Positions 1 to 9,480 of a stretch of DNA of 64,000 bases are shown one piece after another. This stretch comes from Alphaproteobacteria bacterium (lineage in GTDB: Bacteria; Pseudomonadota; Alphaproteobacteria; UBA8366; Aestuariispiraceae). The notes beneath the pieces were generated by a model. It ran no database searches. It was not told the DNA's origin and saw nothing but the letters and a program-made list of their open reading frames with translations. The stretch lies in NCBI GenBank assembly GCA_030065235.1, contig JASJDC010000001.1, positions 372,001-436,000 on the forward strand, written 5' to 3'. The translations under genes and the position numbers were made by a program. Each line of letters begins with the position of its first letter. Within the stretch, counting starts at the first letter, position 1.

Positions 1-1866
1 TACCGCGACCCCCGCTCGGACATGCCGGTCACCCAGTACAATATGAAATTCGTCGAACAAGCGGGCCTGGTGAAGTTCGACTTTCTCGGGCTCAAGACCC
101 TGACAGTCATCGCCCGCGCCAAAACGCTGATCGACGCGCGGCCTGATCGCGCCGAACCATTGGATATCGACGCGCTGCCGCTGGATGACGACAAGACGTT
201 CGACATGCTGTGCCGGGCCGACACGGTTGGGGTTTTCCAGTTGGAAAGCTCGGGCATGCGGGATGTGCTCAAGAAGCTGCATCCAAACAGGTTTGAAGAC
301 ATTGTCGCCCTGCTGGCGCTGTATCGGCCTGGACCGATGGACAATATCCCGACCTACATCAAACGACGTCACGGCGAGGAAACGCCGGTCTATCCGCACG
401 AGAAACTCAAACCGGTCCTGGAAGAGACCTACGGCATCCCGGTCTATCAGGAGCAAGTGATGGGCATGGCGCAGGTTCTGGCGGGTTACACGCTCGGCGG
501 GGCCGACCTGCTGCGCCGGGCGATGGGCAAGAAGATCCAGTCCGAGATGGACGCTCAGCGCTCGACTTTCGTGCAAGGGGCGCTCGAGACCAGCGGCGTC
601 GAGGCCAAACAGGCCAACGAGATCTTCGATATGATCAACGCCTTCGCCGGATATGGTTTCGTGAAAGGTCATTCCGCCGCCTACGGTCTGATCGCCTATC
701 AGACCGCCTGGTTGAAAGCGAACTATCCGGTCGAGTTTCTCGCCGCCTCGATGACGTTGGATTTGCACAACACCGACAAGCTGGGCGTGTTCAGAAGCGA
801 GATCGATCGCCAAGGCATCGCGCTCCTGCCGCCGGACGTGAACGCCAGTGAGGTCGAGTTCAGCGTCGAGCGGCCGGCGGAGCATCCGGACGGTCAGGTG
901 CGCTACGCCTTAGCGGCCCTCAAAAATGTCGGGGCTGGCGCGATGGCCGCCGTCGTTAGAGAGCGCGAGGAGAATGGGCCGTACGAGGATCTGTTCGATT
1001 TCGCCAACCGGCTGGACCCGCGCGCCGTCAATAAGAAAGCGCTGGAGAATCTGGCCAAGTCCGGCGCTTTTGACCGCCTCAATCCCAACCGCAAACAGGT
1101 CTTCGACTCGGTTGATACACTCGCCGGCCACGCCGCCGCCGCCGTCGCAGAGCGCGAGAGCAATCAGGTCAGCCTGTTCGGCGAGATCGACGACGCGGCC
1201 CCGAGGCCGAAACTGGCCGACACACAAGACTGGCCGCAGCAGGAACGGCTGACCGCCGAGTTCGAAGCGATCGGCTTCTATCTCTCGGCGCATCCGCTGG
1301 AGGCGTATGAGAAGACCTGTCGCAAGCTCGGCGTCATTTCCTATCGCGATGTCGCCAGCGGCCGGGCGCGGGGGAACCGGGTGAAACTAGCGGGCATTGT
1401 CGGCGGCCGCCGGCTCATGACCACCTCACGCGGCTCGAAAATGGCGTTCGTGCAGATGTCCGACGCCAGCGGCGCGTATGAAATAACGCTGTTCCAGGAA
1501 GTCCTAAGCGCGTCGCGGGACCTGCTCGACGCCGGCGAGCCCCTGGTCGTGACCCTGGACGTGCAGTCGCGCGGCGAGGATGAGGAGCCGCGCCTGACCG
1601 CACTGGCCCTGACCAGCCTGGAGCAAGAGGCGGCGAACGCGGCGGACGGGATGGAAATCACGCTCGCCTCGCCGGACAGTGTGAAGAACCTGTCGGGCAT
1701 TCTACACAAGCACGGGACCCGCGGCCGGGGTCTGGTGAAGCTGCATCTGCCGGACAGGCCCGAAGGGGATATCGAGCTGGACCTCGGCGAGACCTTCACC
1801 ATCACAGCCGATCTGCGCAAGGCGGTGAAATCCATTCCTGGCGTTATTGCGGTTCAGGACCTCTAG
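1..1866 (+). CDS. dnaE: DNA polymerase III subunit alpha, 3' part (truncated by window start)
   Basis: Catalytic alpha subunit of the replicative DNA polymerase III. The reading frame is already open at base 1, so the PHP domain and most of the palm are outside the window; 621 residues are visible. The motif KFDFLGLKTL carries what is, by comparison with E. coli DnaE, the third catalytic palm aspartate. It is followed by the fingers signature VFQLESSGMRDVLKK and the block LALYRPGPMDN. QVSLFGE, around residue 385, looks like the clamp-binding motif, and an OB-fold stretch follows (RVKLAGIVGG). The frame ends at TAG. The next gene is rpsB, 179 bases downstream with its own leader, so dnaE is probably not in that operon. 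Confidence 0.97.
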   Translation, partial: YRDPRSDMPVTQYNMKFVEQAGLVKFDFLGLKTLTVIARAKTLIDARPDRAEPLDIDALPLDDDKTFDMLCRADTVGVFQLESSGMRDVLKKLHPNRFEDIVALLALYRPGPMDNIPTYIKRRHGEETPVYPHEKLKPVLEETYGIPVYQEQVMGMAQVLAGYTLGGADLLRRAMGKKIQSEMDAQRSTFVQGALETSGVEAKQANEIFDMINAFAGYGFVKGHSAAYGLIAYQTAWLKANYPVEFLAASMTLDLHNTDKLGVFRSEIDRQGIALLPPDVNASEVEFSVERPAEHPDGQVRYALAALKNVGAGAMAAVVREREENGPYEDLFDFANRLDPRAVNKKALENLAKSGAFDRLNPNRKQVFDSVDTLAGHAAAAVAERESNQVSLFGEIDDAAPRPKLADTQDWPQQERLTAEFEAIGFYLSAHPLEAYEKTCRKLGVISYRDVASGRARGNRVKLAGIVGGRRLMTTSRGSKMAFVQMSDASGAYEITLFQEVLSASRDLLDAGEPLVVTLDVQSRGEDEEPRLTALALTSLEQEAANAADGMEITLASPDSVKNLSGILHKHGTRGRGLVKLHLPDRPEGDIELDLGETFTITADLRKAVKSIPGVIAVQDL

Positions 1867-1906
1867 AGACCGTCGTATCTTCGGGCGGGTCAGCGTCGGT
1901 CCGGGC

Positions 1907-1933
1907 TTGCAAAGCCGCGCGTCGCACTATACA
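1907..1933 (+). promoter_or_regulatory. Candidate rpsB promoter
   Basis: TTGCAA (1907-1912) and TATACA (1928-1933) resemble sigma70 -35 and -10 boxes, but the spacer is only 15 bases. Moving the -35 two bases upstream gives 17 bases with a poorer match. It is the best candidate in the dnaE-rpsB gap and is otherwise unsupported. Confidence 0.3.
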
Positions 1934-1959
1934 TGCCGCGCCATCACACACATGAAGCC

Positions 1960-1998
1960 GGCGTCCGTGCGGACGCCATCCGGTGTCGGGAAACCGAC
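1960..1998 (+). promoter_or_regulatory. Paired stem-loops in the rpsB 5' leader
   Basis: Two perfect stem-loops lie back to back. The first pairs GGCGTCC (1960-1966) with GGACGCC (1971-1977) around a GTGC loop. The second pairs GTCGG (1985-1989) with CCGAC (1994-1998) around a GAAA (GNRA) tetraloop. They end 32 bases before the rpsB Shine-Dalgarno. Leader structures that let S2 control its own mRNA are known in gammaproteobacteria; a similar role here is inference. Confidence 0.4.
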
Positions 1999-2045
1999 CG
2001 TCAGCGCTTCGTGGAGGACAAACCGGAGAAAAGGAGGCCGCCGCC

Positions 2046-2933
2046 ATGGCGATGCCAACATTTACCCTGCGCCAATTACTCGAAGCAGGCGTGCATTTCG
2101 GACATACCACCCGTCGCTGGAACCCGAAGATGAAACCGTTCATCTTTGGTGAGCGCAATGGCGTTCATATCATTGACCTTGAACAAACTTCGCCGATGCT
2201 TGCGCGCGCGTTGCAAGCCGTGCGCGACGTCGCCGCCTCGGGCGGCCGGGTGCTCTTCGTCGGCACCAAGCGCCAAGCCCAGATCCTGATCAAGGAAGCC
2301 GCTGTCAAGTCGGGCCAGTACTACGTCAACCACCGCTGGCTGGGCGGCATGCTGACGAACTGGAAGACGATTTCCGGCTCGATCAAGCGCCTGAAGGACA
2401 TGGACCAGAAGCTCGCCGACGATCAAAGCGGCTTTACCAAGAAGGAGCTGCTGCAGCTTCAGCGCGAGCGCGACAAGCTGGATCTGTCCCTGGGCGGCAT
2501 CCGCGAAATGGGCGCGCTGCCGGACCTAATCTTTATCATCGACACGAACAAGGAAGCGATCGCCGTCCAGGAAGCCAACAATCTCGGTATTCCGGTCGCG
2601 GCCATCATCGACTCCAACAGCGATCCGGACGGCATCACCTTTCCGATCCCCGGCAATGACGACGCGATGCGCTCGATCAATCTCTATTGCGATCTGATCA
2701 CCGCCGCGATCCTCGACGGTCTGCAGGTCTCGCTGTCGAAGTCGGGCGTCGATATCGGGGCCGCCGCCGATCCGGTTCCGGAAGAGATCCCGGCGCCGGT
2801 GATGGAAGCGTCCGCCGAGGAGCCTGCGTCGGCTGAGGCCGCGCCTTCGGAACCAGCTGACACGGCCGAAGCGCCCGCGGAAGCCGCCTCGGCGCCGGCC
2901 GACGAAAAGCCGGCCGAGGCGCCCGCCCAGTAA
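2046..2933 (+). CDS. rpsB: 30S ribosomal protein S2
   Basis: Small-subunit ribosomal protein S2, needed for S1 binding and translation initiation. The S2 core is clear from [20 protein letters not shown] at the start and the later [12 protein letters not shown] and [11 protein letters not shown]. The start is the ATG after a perfect AAGGAGG (2031-2037) with an 8-base spacer; an in-frame ATG 21 codons upstream lacks this support. The protein is 295 residues, longer than the roughly 240 of E. coli S2. The extra length is a C-terminal tail of Ala, Glu and Pro from about residue 240 that is probably disordered. It heads the rpsB-tsf pair. Confidence 0.98.
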   Translation: MAMPTFTLRQLLEAGVHFGHTTRRWNPKMKPFIFGERNGVHIIDLEQTSPMLARALQAVRDVAASGGRVLFVGTKRQAQILIKEAAVKSGQYYVNHRWLGGMLTNWKTISGSIKRLKDMDQKLADDQSGFTKKELLQLQRERDKLDLSLGGIREMGALPDLIFIIDTNKEAIAVQEANNLGIPVAAIIDSNSDPDGITFPIPGNDDAMRSINLYCDLITAAILDGLQVSLSKSGVDIGAAADPVPEEIPAPVMEASAEEPASAEAAPSEPADTAEAPAEAASAPADEKPAEAPAQ

Positions 2934-2950
2934 GGCGCGCGGGGCGCGCC
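2934..2950 (+). terminator. GC hairpin between rpsB and tsf (attenuator-like)
   Basis: GGCGCGC (2934-2940) pairs perfectly with GCGCGCC (2944-2950) across a 3-base loop, directly after the rpsB stop. There is no T-run, so it is not a classical intrinsic terminator. It could reduce tsf relative to rpsB transcript levels or stabilise the upstream mRNA end; this is inference. Confidence 0.35.
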
Positions 2951-3038
2951 GGGTCCGCCTGCCGCCCCGCAAAGCAATCGGTTACATGACTCCGCCGCCG
3001 CCGAGAGCGCGGCGTGCAACACGCGAAAGAGAACGAAG

Positions 3039-3965
3039 ATGGCTGCGATTACCGCCGCAATGGTGAAAGAACTGCGCGACAAATCCGGCGCGGGCATGAT
3101 GGACTGCAAGAAGGCCCTGGCCGAGACCGACGGCGACATGGACGCCGCCGTGGATTGGCTGCGCACCAAGGGCCTGGCCGCCGCCCAGAAGAAATCCGGC
3201 CGTGTCGCCGCGGACGGGTTGGTCGGCGTTGTCGCGGACGGGACCAAGGGCGCCGTCGTCGAAATCAACGCCGAAACCGACTTTGTAGCCCGCAATGAGG
3301 GTTTTCAGGGTTTCGTGTCTGACATCGCGAAGATCGTGCTCGACCAAGGCGACGACACGGCGACGATCCTGGCGGCGTCCTATCCGGGTTCGGAACGCAA
3401 TGTGGAAGAGCAGTTGACTCATAATATTGCGACCATTGGCGAGAATATGAGCTTCCGGCGGGCGCAGGTTTTGGAAGTCTCGAACGGCGTCGTCGCCTCC
3501 TATGTGCATAGCGCGCTGGTCCCAGGCCTCGGCAAGATTGGCGTGCTGGTCGCCCTTGAATCGGAGGCCCCGCGCGAGACGCTTGAGGCGCTCGGCAAAC
3601 AGATCGCCATGCATATCGCCGCCGCGCGTCCGGAATTTCTCTCGATCGCCGATGTCGACGCCGAGTCCCTTGATCGCGAACGGGCGGTCCTGACGGAACA
3701 GGCCCGCGAATCGGGTAAGCCTGAAGCGATTATCGAGAAGATGGTCGAAGGCCGTTTGCGCAAGTTCTATGAAGAAGTCGTCCTGAACGAGCAGGTCTTC
3801 GTCATCGACAACGAAACCAAAATCGCAAAGGTTGTCGAACAGGCTGCGAAAGAAGCGGGTTCCGCGATCGCCTTGACCGGTTTCGCGCGGTTCGAACTCG
3901 GCGCTGGGATCGAGAAAGAAGAATCCGATTTCGCGGCCGAGGTCGCCCAAGCGGTGCAAGGCTGA
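3039..3965 (+). CDS. tsf: Elongation factor Ts
   Basis: Guanine-nucleotide exchange factor that recycles EF-Tu-GDP. The N-terminal UBA-like region ([20 protein letters not shown]) and the family motif [10 protein letters not shown], which contacts EF-Tu, are both present. The 308 residues match the usual proteobacterial length. It follows rpsB by 105 bases, the standard rpsB-tsf arrangement, and is followed by pyrH 61 bases on. Confidence 0.98.
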   Translation: MAAITAAMVKELRDKSGAGMMDCKKALAETDGDMDAAVDWLRTKGLAAAQKKSGRVAADGLVGVVADGTKGAVVEINAETDFVARNEGFQGFVSDIAKIVLDQGDDTATILAASYPGSERNVEEQLTHNIATIGENMSFRRAQVLEVSNGVVASYVHSALVPGLGKIGVLVALESEAPRETLEALGKQIAMHIAAARPEFLSIADVDAESLDRERAVLTEQARESGKPEAIIEKMVEGRLRKFYEEVVLNEQVFVIDNETKIAKVVEQAAKEAGSAIALTGFARFELGAGIEKEESDFAAEVAQAVQG

Positions 3966-4026
3966 GCGGCGCTCGGACAGACCGGCCGGAACCGGGTTCG
4001 AGGGTCCGATAGGATTGGGAGAGACC

Positions 4027-4806
4027 ATGGCCGCCGGCGTGTCCACAAGCATCGATCAGACGCAAAGCGCAGAACTGGCCGAGGCCGGCGAACCACGTTT
4101 CCGTCGCGTTCTGTTGAAAATCTCCGGCGAAGCCCTGATGGGCGAGCGCGACTACGGGCTCGACCCGGCATTCGTGGCGCGTGTCGCCGGCGAAGTGAAG
4201 GAAGCGGTCGCGACCGGCGTTCAAGTCTGTCTGGTAATCGGCGGCGGCAATATCTTTCGTGGCGTTTCAGCGGCTGCGCGTGGCATGGAACGCTCTACCG
4301 CCGACTATATGGGTATGCTGGCGACGGTGATGAATTCGCTGGCCATGCAAAGCGCGCTTGAGGCGGCGGGGGCGCCCACACGGGTGCTCAGCGCGATTCC
4401 GATGCAGTCGATCTGCGAGCCCTATATCCGTCGGCGCGCCGTACGCCATATGGAGAAAGGGCGCGTGGTCGTATTTGCGGCCGGGACCGGCAACCCCTAT
4501 TTCACCACCGACACGGCGGCCGCGCTACGAGCGTCGGAGATGCACTGCGACGCGATGATGAAAGGCACGAAGGTCGACGGGGTCTACGATTCCGATCCGG
4601 CCGAGAATCCCGATGCGGTCCGGTATGAGTCGCTGACGCATAAGGACGTGTTGGCCAAAGATCTGAAAGTCATGGACGCGGCGGCGATCACGCTGAGCCG
4701 GGACAATCAAATCCCGATTATTGTGTTCTCAGTATTGCAACCTGGCGGTTTCGCCAAAGTGTTGCGCGGCGAGGGGCGGTATACGATAGTGCGCAGCCCC
4801 GAATAA
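4027..4806 (+). CDS. pyrH: Uridylate kinase (UMP kinase)
   Basis: Phosphorylates UMP to UDP in pyrimidine nucleotide synthesis; a hexameric amino-acid-kinase-fold enzyme in the cytoplasm. Signatures are [21 protein letters not shown] and the acceptor-site block [14 protein letters not shown] chose the ATG after GGGAGAG at 4018-4024; an in-frame TTG four codons upstream overlaps that ribosome site. The product has 259 residues. About 20 N-terminal residues before the kinase core are extra relative to E. coli PyrH and look unstructured. Confidence 0.97.
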   Translation: MAAGVSTSIDQTQSAELAEAGEPRFRRVLLKISGEALMGERDYGLDPAFVARVAGEVKEAVATGVQVCLVIGGGNIFRGVSAAARGMERSTADYMGMLATVMNSLAMQSALEAAGAPTRVLSAIPMQSICEPYIRRRAVRHMEKGRVVVFAAGTGNPYFTTDTAAALRASEMHCDAMMKGTKVDGVYDSDPAENPDAVRYESLTHKDVLAKDLKVMDAAAITLSRDNQIPIIVFSVLQPGGFAKVLRGEGRYTIVRSPE

Positions 4807-4887
4807 CCTGGGAGCCTGGCTTGGGCAGCGCCTGAGCCTCACCGGATAACACGCTGTAATCTATCGAAAAACTCAGAGGCTTGATTG

Positions 4888-5445
4888 ATGTCCAACGGCG
4901 ATATGACGGATCTCAAACGTCGCATGGAAGGGGCGCTCGACGCGCTTTCGCGCGAGTTCAACGGCCTGCGCACCGGACGGGCTTCGCCGTCGCTTCTGGA
5001 GGACATTCAGGTTGACGCCTATGGATCGGCCGTGCCGATCAAGCAGGTCGCCGGCGTCAGCGCGCCGGAAGCGCGTATGCTGAGCGTGCAGGTCTGGGAC
5101 CAGAGCGTCGTGAAGGCGGTCGAGAAGGCGATTATGGAATCCGGGCTTGGCCTGAACCCGCAGACCGAAGGCGCCGTTATCCGCGTTCCACTGCCCGAAC
5201 TGAACGAGGAACGCCGGGCCGAGATGACCAAGGTCGCAGGCAAATACGCCGAACAGGCCAAGGTTGCGATCCGCAATGTCCGCCGGGACGGGCTCGAAGG
5301 CCTTAAAAAAGCCGAAAAGGACGGCGATATCAGCAAGGACGACCTGCATCGACAGTCCGATGAGGTGCAAAAGCTGACCGATGCGCATGTCAAGAAAGTC
5401 GATGATGCGCTGGCGCTGAAAGAGTCGGACATCATGACGGTCTGA
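4888..5445 (+). CDS. frr: Ribosome recycling factor
   Basis: Splits post-termination ribosomes together with EF-G. The 185-residue length equals that of E. coli RRF. The signature RTGRASPSLLEDI near the N-terminus and the C-terminal helical stretch (KDDLHRQSDEVQKLTDAHV) are typical. The ATG at 4888 has AGAGG nine bases upstream; the TTG just before it is not needed. It sits in the conserved order rpsB-tsf-pyrH-frr-uppS. Confidence 0.97.
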   Translation: MSNGDMTDLKRRMEGALDALSREFNGLRTGRASPSLLEDIQVDAYGSAVPIKQVAGVSAPEARMLSVQVWDQSVVKAVEKAIMESGLGLNPQTEGAVIRVPLPELNEERRAEMTKVAGKYAEQAKVAIRNVRRDGLEGLKKAEKDGDISKDDLHRQSDEVQKLTDAHVKKVDDALALKESDIMTV

Positions 5446-5476
5446 TCGGCCGAACCGATTGACGAGCCCAAACGCT

Positions 5477-6229
5477 ATGGACCTTTCTCAAACGGAAGCC
5501 CCGCCGCCCAACCATGTGGCAGTGATCATGGACGGGAACGGCCGCTGGGCGAAATCGCGCGGCCTGCCTCGGCTCGAAGGCCATCGCCGCGGCGTCAACG
5601 CGGTGCGGGAGACGATCGAGGGCGCCGCGGAAGCGGGGGTCCGGTATCTCACCTTGTTCAGCTTCTCGTCGGAGAATTGGCGGCGTCCGCCGGCGGAAGT
5701 CGCGGAATTGATGCGGCTTCTGAAGCGCTATCTGCGCTCGGAAATCGCGGAGTTGCACGCCAAAGGCCTGCGCTTTCGGGTCATCGGCGACCGCTCGGCC
5801 CTGGAGACCGAGATCGTTCGGCTGATTGAGGACGCCGAACGCCGGACCGCCGACAATGACGGCATGACGCTGATCGTCGCCCTGAATTACGGATCGCGCA
5901 GCGACATTGCGGCGGCGGCGCGCAAATTGGCGACTTCTGCGGCGTTGGGTCTGATTAAGCCGGAAGCGATCGACCAGGATGTTTTTTCCGCGCATCTCGA
6001 CACGGCCGGCGTCCCGGACCCGGACCTCCTGATCCGCACCAGCGGCGAACAGCGGATCAGCAATTTCCTGCTTTGGGAATGCGCTTATACCGAGTTTGTC
6101 TTCACGTCCAAATATTGGCCGGATTTCGAGAAGGCGGACCTGGCGGCGGCGCTTCGGGAATACGCGGCGCGGGACCGTCGCTATGGCGGTCTTTCCGCAT
6201 CGCGGATCGCCGCGAACGACAAGGCCTGA
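5477..6229 (+). CDS. uppS: Isoprenyl transferase (undecaprenyl diphosphate synthase)
   Basis: Adds isopentenyl units to farnesyl diphosphate to make the C55 lipid carrier for peptidoglycan and O-antigen. The cis-prenyltransferase motifs VIMDGNGRWAKSRG (catalytic Asp), TLFSFSSENWRRP and RTSGEQRISNFLLW are all present. I use ATG 5477, giving 250 residues. An in-frame TTG at 5459 is possible; neither has a strong Shine-Dalgarno. The product feeds membrane carbohydrate pathways, in keeping with its neighbours cdsA and dxr. Confidence 0.96.
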   Translation: MDLSQTEAPPPNHVAVIMDGNGRWAKSRGLPRLEGHRRGVNAVRETIEGAAEAGVRYLTLFSFSSENWRRPPAEVAELMRLLKRYLRSEIAELHAKGLRFRVIGDRSALETEIVRLIEDAERRTADNDGMTLIVALNYGSRSDIAAAARKLATSAALGLIKPEAIDQDVFSAHLDTAGVPDPDLLIRTSGEQRISNFLLWECAYTEFVFTSKYWPDFEKADLAAALREYAARDRRYGGLSASRIAANDKA

Positions 6230-6245
6230 TCGGCGCGGCCACGGT

Positions 6246-7061
6246 ATGGCCTCTTTCGCGCTCTCGCCGGAACTTCGGTCCCGCGTCGTCTCGGGCGCGG
6301 TCATGGCGGCGTTCGGCGGCGTCTGCGTCTATTTCGGCGGTATCGTGTTCGCCGGCGTCACCGCGGTCCTGACGGTCATCGCCGCGCTCGAGGCGATGGC
6401 GATGTTCGGCGTGAATTCGCGCCCCTTGGCCGTCGTTCTCTCGGTCGTGGCGGCGATCCCGGCCTTGTCCGCGCTCCATCCGACCCTCTCGGTCGAAGCG
6501 GTCTTGCCAGGGGTGGTCGTGGCGTTGTTTGTCGCGGTGCTTCTGCTTCGCTTGGCCCCATGGCGGGCCGCGTTGGCGGCGAGCTATATCGCCATCGCCG
6601 CGGCGGCGTTGGTATGGTTGCGCGAAGGCCCGGACGGGTTGGCTTTTGTCAGCGGTCTCGTCGTTATCGTCGTTGCGACCGACATTTGCGCCTACTTCTT
6701 CGGCCGAGCCATCGGCGGCCCGAAACTGGCGCCCAAAATCAGCCCCAACAAGACGATTTCCGGCGCGCTCGGCGGCGTCTTCGGGGCCAGCGGGCTCTGT
6801 CTTGTGTTCCTTCTAGCGCTCTTCCCGGGGCTGGTTGAAGATCGCCTGCTTTCTGTCATCCTCCTCGCAGTCGTCCTTTCCGCCGTCGCGCAATGCGGGG
6901 ACCTGCTGGAGTCCTCCGCAAAGCGCCGCCAAGGCGTGAAGGATTCAGGCGACCTGATCCCCGGACATGGCGGCATCCTGGACCGGGTGGATGGTTTCCT
7001 GGCCGCCGCGCCGACGGCCGCTTTGATGGTCATGGCGTTCGGGACGTCCGGCTTATGGTGA
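6246..7061 (+). CDS. cdsA: Phosphatidate cytidylyltransferase (CDP-diglyceride synthase)
   Basis: Integral membrane enzyme making CDP-diacylglycerol from phosphatidic acid and CTP, the branch point for all phospholipids. The PROSITE-type signature SAKRRQGVKDSGDLIPGHGG followed by ILDRVDG is intact near the C-terminus. The rest is a series of hydrophobic helices. I chose ATG 6246 (271 residues), 16 bases after uppS; the open frame extends 50 codons further up, but that part lies inside uppS and does not look like protein. The end overlaps dxr by 7 bases. Confidence 0.94.
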   Translation: MASFALSPELRSRVVSGAVMAAFGGVCVYFGGIVFAGVTAVLTVIAALEAMAMFGVNSRPLAVVLSVVAAIPALSALHPTLSVEAVLPGVVVALFVAVLLLRLAPWRAALAASYIAIAAAALVWLREGPDGLAFVSGLVVIVVATDICAYFFGRAIGGPKLAPKISPNKTISGALGGVFGASGLCLVFLLALFPGLVEDRLLSVILLAVVLSAVAQCGDLLESSAKRRQGVKDSGDLIPGHGGILDRVDGFLAAAPTAALMVMAFGTSGLW

Positions 7062-8251
7062 GCGCCCCGGTAGAGAACCCTGCGCCGACGCCCGACCGTC
7101 GCGCTATCAGCGTCTTGGGCTCCACCGGCTCGATCGGCCGCAGCACGCTCGATCTGGTGCGGCAGGCGCCCGACAGCTTCGAGATTGCGGCGCTTACGGC
7201 CTTCCAAAACCTGGATCTTCTCTGCGAGCAAGCGGCGGAATTCCGACCAAAGCTGGCCGTGATCGGCGACGAGACCTTGTTCGAGGCGGCGAAATCCCGG
7301 TTGCGCGGACAGGGCTTTACGGGCGAGATCGCGGCAGGCCCGTCCGGCCTTCTGGAAGCAGGCGTCGGCGACGCCCACACCGTCGTTGCGGCGATCGTCG
7401 GTGCGGCGGGTCTCGCCCCGACCCTCGCCGCGGTCGAGGCCGGCAAAACGGTCGCACTGGCCAACAAGGAATGCCTGGTCTGCGCCGGCGATATCTTGAT
7501 CGAGCGGGCGACCCGATCCGGGGCCACATTGCTGCCGACAGATTCAGAGCACAACGCGATCTTTCAGGTGCTGTACGGCCGGAAACAGGATGTCGAGAAA
7601 CTCATCCTAACCGCGTCCGGCGGCCCGTTCCGCAACTGGCCTGTTGCGGATATCGCAAAAGCCACGCCGGCTCAGGCGGTGGCCCACCCGAACTGGTCGA
7701 TGGGCGCGAAAATCTCTGTCGATTCAGCCACGATGATGAATAAAGGCCTGGAATTGATCGAGGCGGCCTATCTGTTCGACATGACGGAGTCCGCCGTCGA
7801 GATCGTGGTGCATCCGCAATCGATCATCCATTCGATGGTGCAATATCGCGACGGATCGGTTCTGGCCCAGATGGGCGCGCCCGACATGCGAATCCCTATC
7901 GCCTACACACTCGCGTGGCCGGATCGGATGGCGACGACGTCACCCCGGCTCGATTTCGCGACGCTGGGCGCGCTGACTTTCGAAGCGCCCGACTTGCACC
8001 GGTTTCCGGCTCTGCGGTTGGCCCGAAACGCCTTGAAAACCGGAGGAACAGCGCCACCTGTGCTGAACGCGGCGAACGAAGTCGCGGTGGCGGCGTTTCT
8101 GGACGGGTCGATCGCCTTCGGGGCCATTTCCCGTGTCGTCGAAACCTGCCTGGACAACCATTCCGGCGGCGGCGTTTCCTCTCTGGATGATGCGCTGGCG
8201 GCGGACGCGGACGGACGCCGACGCGCGCTGGCGGCGGTCGCAGCCCTTTAA
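7055..8251 (+). CDS. dxr: 1-deoxy-D-xylulose 5-phosphate reductoisomerase
   Basis: Second step of the MEP isoprenoid pathway: converts DXP to MEP using NADPH and a divalent metal. The NADPH-binding loop LGSTGSIGRSTLDLV, the metal site TDSEHNAIFQ and the substrate loop HPNWSMGAKISVDSATMMNK are clear. The product is 398 residues, the same as E. coli. The start overlaps the end of cdsA, implying translational coupling. A GTG directly after the ATG would also work. Later MEP steps (ispDF) are encoded elsewhere in this window. Confidence 0.97.
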   Translation: MVSAPVENPAPTPDRRAISVLGSTGSIGRSTLDLVRQAPDSFEIAALTAFQNLDLLCEQAAEFRPKLAVIGDETLFEAAKSRLRGQGFTGEIAAGPSGLLEAGVGDAHTVVAAIVGAAGLAPTLAAVEAGKTVALANKECLVCAGDILIERATRSGATLLPTDSEHNAIFQVLYGRKQDVEKLILTASGGPFRNWPVADIAKATPAQAVAHPNWSMGAKISVDSATMMNKGLELIEAAYLFDMTESAVEIVVHPQSIIHSMVQYRDGSVLAQMGAPDMRIPIAYTLAWPDRMATTSPRLDFATLGALTFEAPDLHRFPALRLARNALKTGGTAPPVLNAANEVAVAAFLDGSIAFGAISRVVETCLDNHSGGGVSSLDDALAADADGRRRALAAVAAL

Positions 8252-8294
8252 CGCGCCCACGCGGCGTCGGATCCCTATGAGCTAAGGCGGCATT

Positions 8295-9416
8295 ATGTTG
8301 GACGCATTCGTTGGATCGATCGGATATTGGAACGCCCTCTGGGTCTTGTGCCTGCTGATATTCGTGCACGAGTTGGGGCATTACGCCGTGGCGCGCTGGT
8401 GCGGCGTCCGCGTGGAGACATTCTCCATCGGCTTCGGCCGAGAGTTGATCGGTTGGACGGATCGTCACGGAACCCGTTGGAAGATCAGTCTCATTCCACT
8501 GGGCGGGTATGTGAAAATGTATGGCGAGCGGATGGCTCCGGGCGACGATGCCGTCGGCGATGCGGCGCGCCTGAGCGCCGAGGAGATGTCGACGTCCTTC
8601 GCTCATAAATCGCTTGGCGCACGGGCGGCGGTCGTCGCCGCGGGGCCGGCCGCGAACTTCCTATTCGCCATCATCGTGTTCGCGATCACCTTCGCCACGA
8701 TAGGCCGTCCGCAACCGCAAAGTTTCGCAGAAGCAGGAATCGGCGGCGTGGTTGCGGACTCGGCTGCGGCGGAAGCGGGCTTCGAGGCCGGCGATCGTGT
8801 GCTCAGCATCGAGGGGGCCCCGGTTGAGACGTTTGAGGACCTGCGCGACGCCGTGATAGCAAGCGACGGGGCGATGCTGCGGTTCGAAATCGATCGCGCC
8901 GGCCAGTTTCTGATCCTGCAGGCGCAACCGCGCGTCTTTGAACTCGCCCAGGATGACGGGTCGAGCGTCACGCTCTACAGACTCGGCGTCCAGGGTCCGT
9001 CGCCGGTCTTTGTCAGCGCCGGGCCGCTTGAGGCAGCGAGCCTGGGCGTGACGGAGACTTGGCGGCTCTCTGTGGCGACGCTGACAGCGGTCGGCGAGAT
9101 GATCATCGGATCGCGCGGGGCCGACGAGTTGGGCGGCCCGATCCGGATCGTCGAACTGTCGAACGATTTCGCACAACAAGGCTTGTTGGCGCTAGTTTCG
9201 TTCGCGGTGTTGCTGTCCATCAATCTGGGGCTGATCAATCTTTTTCCGATACCGATGCTCGATGGCGGGCATTTGCTCTTCTACGCGTTCGAGGCGGTGC
9301 GCGGAAAACCGTTGGGCGAGCGGGCCCAGGAATACGGACTCAGGATCGGCTTGGCGCTGATCTTCTGCCTGATGGTTTTCGTTATTTTCAATGATTTATC
9401 GAGATTTGACCTATAG
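8295..9416 (+). CDS. rseP: RIP metalloprotease RseP (site-2 protease family)
   Basis: Inner-membrane zinc protease that cleaves within membrane helices, classically the anti-sigma-E factor. The catalytic HELGH is at residues 25-29 in the first helix. A PDZ domain covers roughly residues 125-200 (VVADSAAAEAGFEAGDRV). The second active-site motif NLFPIPMLDGGH lies near residue 315. ATG 8295 has AAGGCGG upstream. There is one recognisable PDZ copy, whereas E. coli RseP has two. It precedes bamA, the usual alphaproteobacterial order. Confidence 0.95.
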   Translation: MLDAFVGSIGYWNALWVLCLLIFVHELGHYAVARWCGVRVETFSIGFGRELIGWTDRHGTRWKISLIPLGGYVKMYGERMAPGDDAVGDAARLSAEEMSTSFAHKSLGARAAVVAAGPAANFLFAIIVFAITFATIGRPQPQSFAEAGIGGVVADSAAAEAGFEAGDRVLSIEGAPVETFEDLRDAVIASDGAMLRFEIDRAGQFLILQAQPRVFELAQDDGSSVTLYRLGVQGPSPVFVSAGPLEAASLGVTETWRLSVATLTAVGEMIIGSRGADELGGPIRIVELSNDFAQQGLLALVSFAVLLSINLGLINLFPIPMLDGGHLLFYAFEAVRGKPLGERAQEYGLRIGLALIFCLMVFVIFNDLSRFDL

Positions 9417-9480
9417 CCAAACCACGAAGACTTCAGTAGAAGAATCCGTGCGCGATCCTTTGCGCAGGTAGGAGTTTTTT

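Noticed and set aside
2982-4052. 356-codon open frame on the - strand opposite tsf
   Set aside because: tsf is certain; the antisense frame starts in the pyrH leader and has no recognisable motif.
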